The position numbers and the translations under genes were made by a program. 64,000 bases of DNA, taken from the NCBI RefSeq assembly GCF_007655135.1, contig NC_045130.1, positions 25,549,363 through 25,613,362 on the forward strand, read 5' to 3'. Shown here piece by piece: positions 12,870 to 25,100 of the stretch (position 1 is its first letter; each line of letters starts with the position of its first letter). The stretch comes from Punica granatum (lineage: Eukaryota; Streptophyta; Magnoliopsida; Myrtales; Lythraceae). Below the pieces are notes generated by a model. It had not been told where the DNA came from and did not search any database. It saw nothing but the letters and a program-made list of their open reading frames with translations.

Positions 12870-13130
12870 TTGTAAGACATTATATCTATATATATTAAAA
12901 ATTGAATTGAATGGTTAAAAAATCAAAGAAAAAGGGAAAAATAATAATTGTGTTGTTGATTTTTATTGCGTAGTGATTATAGCTAAAATTAGAGTTAAAA
13001 TTTTAAAAATATGATTGTAAAATCAAACAGAGCTAAGAATCTATCATCCCGATTGATTTCGCAATTTAATTTTAAGATTTTAATAATAACTTTAACTATA
13101 CTCACAAAACAACAAAAATGAACTCTTAAA
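12870..13130. repeat. Fragments of a dispersed MITE family, inverted relative to 13317
   Basis: The reverse complement of about 12883-13032 matches 13319-13445 in order: GTTTGATTTT, then AAAATTTTAACTCTAATTTT, then AACCATTCAATTCAATTTTT. A further partial copy (GATTGATTTCGCAATTTAAT, then AAGATTTTAA) follows at about 13052-13120 in the other orientation, so the block is partly self-inverted. Confidence 0.55.
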
Positions 13131-13316
13131 AGTCAAAAGAGTGGGCCCCATATATAAACCAACATATAATTCCCTTATAATTAATTATCTACTAGTCAAA
13201 CGGAAATTTCAACGGGAGTGGGGTTCGCATGTCAGCCAAATGGGCAAATTTGCTTTGTCAGTTTTCAAAATCAAAGTTCAAGTTAAAACGCAACTGTGAA
13301 AACAAACGAGTTTATA

Positions 13317-13800
13317 TGACCTGTTTGATTTCTAAATCCGATTTTAAGATTTTAACTCTAATTTTAACTCTACTTACTATACAACAAAAGTCAATAACAT
13401 AATAATTATTTTTTTTTCAATTTTTTTAACCATTCAATTCAATTTTTAATAATAAATTATCTCAACTATTCATTACTTTTTATACAATTCAACAATATAA
13501 TCATTACTTTTTTTCAACTATTCATTACTTTTTCATACTTTTTATCATAATTTTACATCACAATCATTACAAATAAATTAAAATTAAAATCAAAATTCAA
13601 GACTCAACTCTAAAACCAAACACACTATTACATTCTCTCAACTATCCATTTCTTTTTTCACAATTTAACAACATAATCATTACTTTTTCTCAACTATTTA
13701 TTACTTTTTCACATTTTTTCTCATAATTTAACAACACAATCATTACAACCCAATTAAAATCAAAACTTAACTCCACTTAACTCTAAGACCAAACGCACCA
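13317..13800. mobile_element. MITE with GTTTGRTT ends (Harbinger-like?)
   Basis: The left end reads TGACCTGTTTGATTTC; the reverse complement of the right end reads TGGTGCGTTTGGTCTTAG. The interior repeats CTCAACTATTCATTACTTTT, CATTTTTTCTCATAATT and AACAACACAATCATTAC two or more times. The same interior and ends occur at 45246-45533, so this is a dispersed family. TTA follows the right end, but a left duplicate is unclear, so the superfamily is uncertain. Confidence 0.5.
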
Positions 13801-15261
13801 TTAGATTTTACCCCATGGATCTAATTGTAATTATTAATTAATCTATATTAATCAATTAATCACAAATCAGTCCTTGCACTTTAAGTCATATAATGACTTG
13901 CCCTCCGAGTAAGAAAGAAAGATTATTCTAGTTCTTGACACAAGTTTCCATTAATAGACAATTTATTTATATAAACTCTACAAATAAGGAAACTATCATA
14001 TTTCATTAATTAGATTTATCTTTAATATTGGATTCGGCTTCAAGATGTGCCAATACCCTTGCAACCACATTGTCAGCCTCATTTGATAATTAATTCCTAA
14101 TTAATTTCTTTTCTCAGCTTTAACACTTTTAATATGTGTGACTAACTAGGTTCATCACCAAATGACAATGGGATCATAACATCAACTCATTTGACATTAT
14201 CGGAAACTCATTTCGTAACCAAAAAACATTATTTCCAAAATGCACTCAGCTCCCAAAGTTCATGAATGACGCTAAATAATATATCATGACAATCCAAATG
14301 GTGACGAATGTATAATTAAAATATTCTAATAAACATGTGATCATATATACTATGCACTAAGTCCATTTACTACAAAATCCCAATTTAGCCAGGGCTATGG
14401 CAAATGTCAAATCCTTTAGCCGACTATATGGATTCTTTGATTTCATTTTTAGATCTATAGAACTTAAACATAAACCCTTTTCTATTTAAGTCTATTTACC
14501 CCGATTGATGATTTCTCGATCCAGAATAAAATTCACATCCACAAGACCTTTTCCCTATTTACTCAGGTTGGTGAATCTCGTCTTGCTCAGATACATATCT
14601 CCAAGTATAACTAACTAGAACCGTTATTTGCCGAATACTCATGTTAATCACAAATACATTAGCAGTAGCAAATTCTAATTACCTATACATGAGATAGCGT
14701 TCCATTTTAGATCTAAGGACTAGCACTAATACGATCTATATAATATTCATTGACATTAGTAAGTTACTGTATGAATATTATCTAAGTATGTCTATCCTAA
14801 CAATAATTGTTAAATAACATGAGACTCACTACTCCATCTTCATTAGTATCTATATACCAATTATGGATACAGACAGAGGTGACGATCCATCTAGAGAGAT
14901 AATGCTCAATTAAGTCTCATACAATCGTGAACAGTTTAAAAATATTATTACCGAATTACTCCGTCACTCGTATTCTTAACTCTTTAAGAATGAAGCATTC
15001 AAAATATTTTAATGACTTTATTACAATAAACATAGACCATAATAGAATAAACTTCATTACCATAAAAGGAATTATTCAAATACATAAACCGGCTCTAGGG
15101 CATATCACAAAAAAAAAACAACTTAAGCTGCATTACATATGTAATTAATTCATCACGGAATGCCAATCATACTCAGCCAAACATAGTACTAGATTTCGCG
15201 ATTTTCAAAATTTATAGAACTGATCTAAAAAGTAAAAGCCTAATTTGTTTATAATTTTTTT
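13801..15261. other. Intergenic, no gene supported
   Basis: AT-rich sequence with no convincing ORF, no paired terminal repeats and no tRNA-like boxes that could be identified. Confidence 0.5.
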
Positions 15262-15815
15262 GGAAAACGACACATTTAGTCATCAGTTTTTAGCGTTTTT
15301 GTCACTTTTGTCCTAAACTTTTTCTAGCCAATATGGTTCTTAACCTTTCACATTTTTGCCACTTTAATCCTATTGTTACGTTTTCCCTTAAAGGATGTCA
15401 TCATGGATTTTTGGAGCTAATAGGAGAAAGCCATGCGAGCGATATTTTCCAAAATAAAAATTAATATTTTTCAATATTAATTTTTTTTTAAAAAAAATGG
15501 AAGATCGAAAGCGATGGGAACTGTCGAAGAGGGAGGTAGCGTTGAGGCCACTGGAAGTCCCTATCTACCTCCCTCTCCGCCACCCCTTCAGCAAGACCCT
15601 TTTGACCCTTTTTTTTAAATAATTTAAAAGGTATTTTTTAATTAAAAATATTAAACTAGAAATAAAATACACGTCAGTAGACTTTTAACAGAGAAGTTAA
15701 TGGTAGGACTAAAGTGGCAAAAAAGGTGAAATGTTTAGGATTAGAATGGTAAAAAAATGATTTAGGACCAAAATGGTAAAAATGGTAAAAATCAAGGATC
15801 AAAACGTCTTTCTCC
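15262..15815. mobile_element. Foldback element with GC-rich core (Mutator-like?)
   Basis: The left arm from 15262 reads GGAAAACGACACATTTAGTC and then TTGTCCTAAAC, CACTTTAATCCTA. The reverse complement of the right arm from 15815 reads GGAGAAAGACGTTTTGATCC, then TTGGTCCTAAAT, CACTTTAGTCCTA. A roughly 100-bp GC-rich core lies at 15505-15600. Flanks are T/A-rich and a target duplication cannot be called reliably. Confidence 0.5.
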
Positions 15816-16148
15816 ATTTATTTTTTGAATGGGTAAACCCAATCATCATCTAGATGCACATTGGGTTCCCCACCCCACCCAAATTCCGGTTCGGGTCTCC
15901 GCATGTGTGACCCGACTAAATCGGATATTAGTGTGTTTTGCCCCAACCCGATTCCCGCCTACGCAAACCAAGTGGCTGGGCCGAAAGTGCTTCCAGTAAA
16001 AGCACCAGCTAAGAAAAAGCCGCTTTCATTCATTCGTTCGTAAAGCTTCCTCTACGAGCTTCCCTCGTCCTTCCTGATTTCGAATGCCCGCCAGAAGCTC
16101 GACGGTGGGACCCCGAACGCGAACTCTCCTCTCCTCCGCCGCGATCAA

Positions 16149-19100
16149 ATGCCAAAGAAGCAGAGGGTGCCGGAGGTTCTCTGGCGCCTCTTCGGCGGCC
16201 GGGCGCGGCCCCTTCTCCAAATGATCGTGTCACTGCTTCCTCCTCCGCCACCGCTCGCTGCTGCCATTTGCGAGAGATGCGCCCGGTGCAAATGGAGACG
16301 TTGCCTCGGCTGCAGCTGCGGAGTGGGGGAAGCAGAGGCCGCGTCGTTTCTCCTCAGACCAGACGACCCGCAGGACTATCGGAAGCTCCTCAGTCAGTGC
16401 TTCGTCGTCGTTGACGACAATGTACCTCCCTACTCTGGCGGCTACGATGTCGTCATCGTCCGTACTCAGCGCCAGGTTCTCTTTGTCTCTCTGTCTGTCT
16501 GTAACTGCCTGAACTTGTTCGTGCCTTCGTTTGCTGTTCTTCTTACCTGTGAGCGAGAGAAATAGTAGTCCTGAAGTTTTCCTGAAGTGGATCGCTTGCT
16601 CAGCTGACGGATTTTGGTGCCTTTCCTTTTTCTGGTTTCTCTCTTCGATCAGCTTTGAGCTTTCTTTCCTGTCAGTCAGTAACCCCAGAATTTTGCTCCC
16701 TCTAGTGGGTAAAGTTTCTGTTTGGTTATCCCAGAGCTATATCTCCTAATTCCGTCGGTATCGATGTGTTTGTGATCTGATTGTTTGTGCCGCTTCCATG
16801 GATCTACAGTATTCACGGATTTTGTTTACAACGAAAGGAACCTATTCAAAATGGACACTTTGCTTTGATGATTAAAGTGGGTAGCTGGACATTCTTTGAT
16901 TTTATGAATGCAGTTGTCAAATGCCAGGGTAGGGAGCTACATAAACATCTCATGGTGGTGTCTAATATCTTTCCGATCATTTCTGGTTGAAATGTGAATG
17001 GTTTCTGTGTGAAGACAGCAGATTACATGACAATTTACAATAGTAAATGATGTCTCCTGGATATTGACTAATCTCTTCTTTTATTTAGATCGTAGTGAAT
17101 GTGATTATGAAGCTGCGTATGGAGAATACGCCTTCGGCAAATGTGATATGCAATGGTTATGATAAGGTATGAAATTCTTGTGTGGAAAACGAGAGAATAT
17201 CATATTCAGGGGAAGTATCATTGTTGGGCTTTGTTCATGTTCCGGATGGCTGGCTGCATCATTTATTTTGAGTTCCTATCAGTGATGAATGACTGAGCAA
17301 TGCAGTGGCTTTTTCTTATGCGAATATTTGCCACGTTTCTTAGCTATGACTATATATATTGATAAGTATCTCTAGCATTTTTTTTTATATCCCTGATAAG
17401 CATTTCAATTTGAAGTTAAATGTTTTGGGAGATTCAATGAGCTGTTATAGCTCCATGTTAGGTCATCACTGTCTTCCATTTGAATAAGGGGTGATTATGA
17501 GATTATGGGAGTATTTCTATCTAATATTCTCTTGTTATGGTTCCATTATTGATTGCAATCCTCATTTCTCTAATTGCCGATGGTGTATGATTTTGGAATG
17601 ATTATCTCCATGAGTTTCAAAATATATTTTCTATTTTTCTACTTCAGTTTACATTACTGATTGGAAGCCTTACTTCTGCACATGCTGATGGTGTATGATT
17701 TGAAAAAATTTCCATTGTGTGCAGATCTGAATCTACCATTACCCGTGGTAACTAATTTGTATTTTCTGGCAGCTTGACCGGACAAGTGCTACTTTAGAAC
17801 TTTTAGCAAGTTCAGCCTGGTGCCTTCTTTCAGAAAGGGTATGCCACCACCTTAAGTTCCTTCAACCTATTGCTTTGCCCGGCCTCCTTTCCTACATTTG
17901 ATATTCAACTTTACTAGATGATCATAGTTGGGTCCTGGAAGTTCATTTCAGATGCTATTTTGCAGGCCGGTGGCCCCTTCATGAGTTATCTCCTTAGCAA
18001 TGCATCAATATTTCTGCCAATGTCTGGTGTGAAATATTGTCAGGTGGCTGGACCTCCTATAACCAGATTGAGGCATAAACTGTACAAGCCTACATCAGAC
18101 TGTTTTTTTCAACATCCTTCAGTCATCCAATCTGGTAGACATTTCTTTCTTTCTTTCATTCATTTTTTTTTTGTGGATTGGTTACATATAGTCTACAAAA
18201 TCTCAGTCTTCTACAATGATATAATTTTGTCCTTGTGTTGTGCTCTTCAATATGCCCTCTAGAGTAAATATGAGGCTGCATACAGATTGACTTTTATGTT
18301 TATCTTGGAAGAATATTTCATATCTAAAGGGGTATTTACGTGTTTGGTGTAGTGACGTCAAAGGATGTAGTTTTGGATGAAATATCTCTTTTGTTGGTGA
18401 TGAGAAGTTAGTATGTGAAATAACATCCGAAATTATGAAAGGACTGGAAATCTAGAGGAAAAATGTCGGAGTCACTGTCAAACTTAATTAATGTATTAAT
18501 TGATTGGTGAGACATCAATTTCCTTGTTAGTGATATTTTTAATGCTAATCTCAACTTATTCCAGTGCTTAAAGCGCACATTTATGTGAGTCATTAGAATT
18601 GTTTTCTAAATTTAGTTGGTACTGGATTGGGTTCTGATACTTAAAAGTTAATGAAACATTCATCTTTAGTTTCGTCTTTGCTGCAGTGTACAAAACATGC
18701 ACAGTTAGTTTGAACTCTGGTTTTCTATGAATCCGTTTGTTAATTTTGGCAGTTTAGTCATATGCTTTCGACAGGACCTTCTTGGTTTAGTCAATTTCAT
18801 CTGACTTCCCATTATGAATGACTTACATTGCTTGTTTGTATCTTACAGCATTTTCTAACGTAAAATTGCTTTCCAAGCTTGCAAACACTAATACTTAATC
18901 GACTAAGTTTTGTCTGGTCTCTTCCTCTCCCAAGGGTTTTCTTGTATAATTCCTGGAGTTTGATAAGGTTCATCTTATTGCTAATTTATGGGCATTCTGT
19001 TCTTCTGGTAGGAGTTCAAAAGAAGAGAAGAGTTGGAAATCAATCAAGATTTTCTAGTGATGGTTGCTCTATTAGTAAAAGTGGCACCGAGCCAGAAGAG

Positions 19101-22100
19101 CATGTTGATAAGAATGGGGATAACCAGATCAGTGTTGTCGCAACAACAATTGGAAGAAATATTGAAGAAGCTACTAATAATGGATTGCAAGGAAACTATA
19201 ATCAGATCATAGCCAAGGATAGAAAGCGTAGGAGACCATTTAGCTGGCAGCGGCGCAGAAAGAAAAGAAGACTGGAAGTTGCAGAAGTTGCTACTGCCTC
19301 TTCCAGCGTATTGTGTGAGGACACACTTAGTTTGCCTGCAAAGCATCATTGCAGCTCAAAATTCACATTAAAGAAGGTATTCTTTTTAACACTCTCCCTG
19401 GGATGTTAATTGCTCTGAGATGCTGTCTCAGTGTAGATTCTCAAAATAATATGTATGGATTGATTTTAACATATATCTTTGGTATTGTTGACATAGATTG
19501 GCATGCAGGAAAATAATCTATGCATCAGCAAAAATTGCTGTTTTATGCTGTTTAGACCAATTCAAAAAATAGACATATCCCCTTTAGCATGCTTAAATTC
19601 AATGTATCTCCTTCACTACAATACTATACACTTAGTTCATGCCAGGATTAAATACCTTTGGCTGATATACTATCATACTTTAAGTAGCCGCCCCATGCTT
19701 TCTGCTATTAACAATTTTGCCGAGTCTTGATGTTGACTTTGGCAAATACTCATTTACATGTTCCTATTGTGCTCACTACTTATGCGATGATGTAGAGTTC
19801 TATGTATATATATGAGTATGTAATCATTATAATGATCACTTGCAGATGCCAATGTTTTGCTCATGCTGTTTGCAATTACAAGCTATCGGAAAATCCTATC
19901 AAGGGGCTCAAATTCAGAGAAAAAGTGTTTTCTATAATTTGGAGAGTTCTTCCTCTGGTTTCCCGAAAAGCCGTATCCTTTGAGTTTCGTGAACATTCCA
20001 TCTTGACAATAGATATGCATGATAATACATTGTAACAGTCTCAGCTCAAAATACTTGACCTTGCTATTGTAACAAGACTTTTGGAAGAAAGATTTAACTA
20101 ATCAGAGGATTTCAGTTGTACGATAAACATTTGCCTCATCATTGGGTTTGCTGCAAAAAAATTTGAAAGCGTCTTGAGTATATCTAAGGTTCACGACAAG
20201 TTATGCTTATCCAAGCAAAAAAGGAAAAGAAATAAATCCATAACACTTGGTCTCTTTCCCGCTTACATCTCAAAATTTTTTTATCCAATTTGCATGACCA
20301 AATTGAGGTTAAAATCATCTTATTTTCCTCATAAAAACTATTACTATAATAATATGTGAGGGACACTAGAAGTACTAAATTTGAAGTTTTTTTTTCTTTT
20401 GTTAATTAAGATTCTAGTTCTGCCACATTTTTCATTCTTGAGAATGCCTCAAATAAAAAAGGAAACAGGAAGCAGCTTGCTGAGATATATTATTTATTGA
20501 TTTATGACCTCTAATGTTGTAATGAATTAGAATCTTGGTAAGAATATGAGTATTTAATACCAACCGAAAAAGGTAATTTTAGATGGATCGTACATTAGAG
20601 GCCAGTTTTTCTCTAAGTTTCATATTATACATTAGAGAACGCTGGCTCCACGCCATGCGCGGACAATACTTAGAAAAAAAAAAGAATGATAAAAAAGAAT
20701 TTATATTCTGTAACTTCCTAATTATCTTTTTCCTTTCTTGTATATTGGTATTTGTTTTCCTTGAAAAGATATGGAGAAGATTACGGGGAAGTTGAGTTGA
20801 GAGGGGAGTTATCTACTTTGGAAAGGAAGAGAGAACGTGTAAAAGAATTAAGAGTAAGGGTGAGAGTGTGAGAGAAAGGTGGGGGATAAGGAGAGAAAAG
20901 TAGCAAGAAGAGGAGAGAACATTGAGCGAAATGACTTTTCTACCCTAATCTAGTTAATTTATAATTGGTTGATAAACTTTTATAATAGGTAAATTTTGTA
21001 ATTTCATTACATTTATTTATTAGATATTCATGAATTTAAAAATGAAGAAAATGCTCTCTTTATAATAGTAATAGATGTTTCTTCACAAGTCACAGCTGCA
21101 AAAAGTTTATCTATAGAATATCACACACATAAATTTAATCCTTCAACTTTTCCTTTCATGGTTTTTTACTGTCATTGATATCAATCTTATCTATAGCATC
21201 TTTTGTAGCAGATAATTGAAAATTAGCAATTCCATTTGCACATCCCTGTTGTCCACATAGTCAATATAAATTTATGGATGGTTTCATATGTTTTCCAATA
21301 TAGGCTGTTCTAAATTCAACTTTCTGACATGGAATCACATTTTGCAAGTTCCGTTCCTGTTTTAGGGTGAACTGGATTATGTACTCCTTAATAATGTATA
21401 GATGAACTAAATCTCTTGAAGCCAGATTTTGCTGGTTCAGTGTCTCTTCTTTGCAAAATTTTTGACTTGTATAATGTAGATTCTCTTGCCCAATCAATCA
21501 AATGCTTCCACAAGGCTGCTTTTTGTGGCAATCACTCATCATGCCTGTAAGCAAGGGTTTTAGTTGGATTTATTATATTTATCCTTCCGCTTTGAAACTA
21601 TAAGTTTGATGTCCTCTACGTTTTGAATTTACACTTCCAACTAGTTTTTCTGCTTGCAACTTTCATATGCATCATCAACAACTTAAGGCCACTTTGATTG
21701 CTTTTCACGATACAAGCTACTTAGCCAGTGGTACTAGCATTTCTTTTGTCTCAATTGACATGTCGTGTATTTGTATGGTTTAGATTCAATGGCTTATCCT
21801 GAGCATTGAAAATGTTGAACTGTAAAAATATGTCTGATGTGGTCTTGACCTCTTCGAATATAAAGGCGGTGCTGGAATGTGTTAATTCTCTCAAAGTCAT
21901 ATACTGAGCAAAATAGTCGCCGTGAAATTCCTAATTGGTGGATTTATTTAGCATGAGCAGGGAATATTTTTGCTTTGAAGCTTGGAAGGAAAATGCGTAT
22001 ATTATTTTGTGTTTGAAGGGATGGAAAAGACAATAATTTCTCTGGAGCTTACTTGGTTAATGGGGAATTGGTAATACATTGTAGGAGCTGAATAATTGCA

Positions 22101-25100
22101 TGGACAGTCATTGATGTAAACATGGAATTTAAGGTTATTTCTCTTTAGTATTTTATCGCTAATGTGATCCATATTGTTGATCTTTCATCTCTCAGGTATC
22201 ATTCAACGGTCAACTTGCTCAAGACTCTTATTCGTAGGAGTAGGTCCTGCCAATACTCGAGGTTACTGGAAAAGCATTGTGCTCCTCCATTATCAGATAA
22301 AGATACCTCTGCCAAAGTGGCCAACATATCAGAGGTTGTTATCCCAAACAAATTCTGGTTCATGTTATATAGTCTTTGAATGTTTATCTGAACAAATACA
22401 GTGACATATATGACCATCCTAAAGTTTAACAATATCAGGTGGTCCAATCTGCATTGAAATGATATAGGAAGTCCATAGAACAATTTGTACTTTGGGATAA
22501 AAAAGACCCAAATGTTAGTATCAACTACAAAAGTTAATGAGTTCAGTACCTCAATCTTTGACAGAATGAAATTTGCACCCAAAACATTTAAGGTTTTTTG
22601 TGACTTGACTTGGATGAGTATCGGCATAACGTGAAACTATGTGGTTTTATCTACTTCTCTGAAAGCATATGAGGGTTTAAAAGGTGTACAAGTTATTTTC
22701 TGAAGTTTGAGTCCTATGCGCCTTTGATGGATGCTCTAATCTGCATTGACAAAGAGTTCTTGAGTTCTATGCTAATTAACTATTTACTAATTCAGAAAAT
22801 TTCTTTTATTTGCTCTATGATCTTCACTTTCAGGGTAATGGGCTCAAGAAAAAGTTTCTGGAATCCACAGACTTAGAGGATATCAACTCATACTGCTCAA
22901 AAAGTCAAGTAGTGTCATTCGTATGGGCTGTTTGCAGGAGTATAGTTCCTCCGGAACTGCTGGGAACTCCATCTAATTGGAGAATTTTAAGGAGAAACAT
23001 ATACAAGTTTATTGAACTCCGGAGATTTGAGAAATTTTCACTAAAGCAGTGTTTGCATAAGTTAAAAGCTTCAACATTTACATTTTCAGCAGACCCGTCC
23101 TCCTCATGGCAGTACAATTGTCTGATGCTTCAGAATGAAGGGGCCCACAATGTAGAAGAACATAAAAGGTGCACTGAGCTGAGAGAAATAATGTCAAATA
23201 CAAGGCATAAAATGTTGGAAAGATGGATTTATTGGTTCTTTTCATGTCTCGTTGTGCCGCTTCTACGAGCCAACTTTTATGTCACTGAAAGTGAACATGG
23301 GAAACAAGAGGTATACTATTATCGCAAATCAACATGGAAGAAGCTGACAAATGGAGCTATGGGTAGCTTAACAGGCCAGATGTTTAGTAGTTTAGAGGAT
23401 GCAGCTGTTCGAAACATTGTGGCTAAAAGATCTTATGGGTTCTCAAAGATCAGATTCCGACCAAAGAAAAATGGGCTAAGGATGTTGGTCAATCTCAAAT
23501 CTCCGTCATTTATGCCAGTGCAGTGGTCCTCTGTCTGTGCTCAATCTGGTGAAAGTGTGAAGACCAGGAGACTGCATCGAACGTTACACAAGTTTAAGCG
23601 TTCCAAATCTGTGAATTATTTTCTCCATGATACCTATGCTGTTCTGAAAAGTCTAAAACAAAGGGAACCAGAGAGGTTGGGCTCCACAGTGTCTGATTAC
23701 AATGATGTTTATAGAAAGCTTTGTCCTTTCCTCCTTGGTTTGAAGAATGGAGGATCTCTCATTCCTCCAGTATATGTTGTTGTTTCTGATGTGGTAAAAG
23801 CTTTCGATTCTGTGGACCAGGATAGGCTTCTAAGCATAATGAAAGACGTGATTACAGGACGTGTGTATACTCTGGCAGAATCATGTGAAATGAATTGCAG
23901 TAGGAAATCCTTGTGGGTTCGCGACAAGTTCTTTTCCGCTGATATAGATGCCATAGCCAAGTCTTTTCATGGGGTCATCATCAACCAGGTAAGTATTGTT
24001 GTCTCCTAAGGCAGGCAGGCTTATAGTTGAATAGATAATTTACCGGCTTCCATCATATTTATCTGTGAACATTAGCATATTTCCCATATCCATAAACATA
24101 CAGCTATCTGTCTGAGAGTTGTTGAAGTACTTCTTTCTTTCTCTGGACCATCCCATGATTGGAGAGAAATAAACTCCACATCTTTTTCTATTCGTCTTTC
24201 TTTTGATGCCTTATCTGATAATTTTGGAAATCAGACCCTTCTGCTTCAAATTTATTCCCATGGAAGCCCAAGCTACTGTCTTTACCTGATACGTGTGGTA
24301 AGCCATGAATCAGATCATTTCTTCCTCTATAAAAGGAAGCATCTTTTCAAGGTCTTTTTCCTTAGGTTTGGAAGCTTCCATTCATTTGCACAAAAGGTGT
24401 CCAGCTTTCAGCAATAGTGCAGATTCCTTTCCTCCCCAGAGCTACTTGTCTTTTACACCTTCATTGATCTCCAGGAAACATGCAGATTTCTTTTCACAGT
24501 CATTTGGTCATATAGGAAAATCTAAATCCGAAAAGTTACCACGCTTTTGATGTCTCCAGGTAGTCCTGGCCTACTTGCCGTTGCTTTATCATGCACAAAA
24601 TCTCGGCCTGCAGGTCCTTCAGTTCTAAGCTCCTCTACAGTTTATTTTGGCATAAATTGCTGTTGACTTAATATACGACCTGGAGAGTAGTAAATTTGCA
24701 AAGTTTTCTAACCTTATGAGGTCACTTCCAAAAGCTGACCCTTTATAGTTCTCTACGAATATATTAAGTCCAGCCAATTGTACTCAGTACGAATCCGCTT
24801 TGTTTTTCTTTACTTTTGAAACATAAGCACCATTTTCTTGTTAGTGCTGGATTGAAACAGGTCGAGATCTTTGATCCTGACTCCTTCCTATTTAATTCAT
24901 TATTAAACAGTATTTTAGTGGACAAGGTGACGTATGACCTCCTGGATAGTCTTGGTAGGCTAACTGATTGATGGCTCATGTCACGAGAATTGCAATATAA
25001 TCTATAGACTCGCCTTCTCCTTATTTGGCCTAGTAGTTACTTTTTTCATTTAGTCATCTCTTCCAATTTCTTAAAAGTGGATTATATAGTTTTTAAGCTT

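Noticed and set aside
17918..17965. Extra N-terminal coding (MIIVGSW...) before TERT exon 4
   Set aside because: The segment is intron: the TTTTGCAG acceptor at 17965 joins exon 3 in phase and gives the expected LLSERAGG... continuation.
19973..20035. TERT exon 6 running into stop codons, suggesting a pseudogene
   Set aside because: Splicing at 19972 to the exon at 21402 removes the stops and restores conserved TERT sequence in phase.
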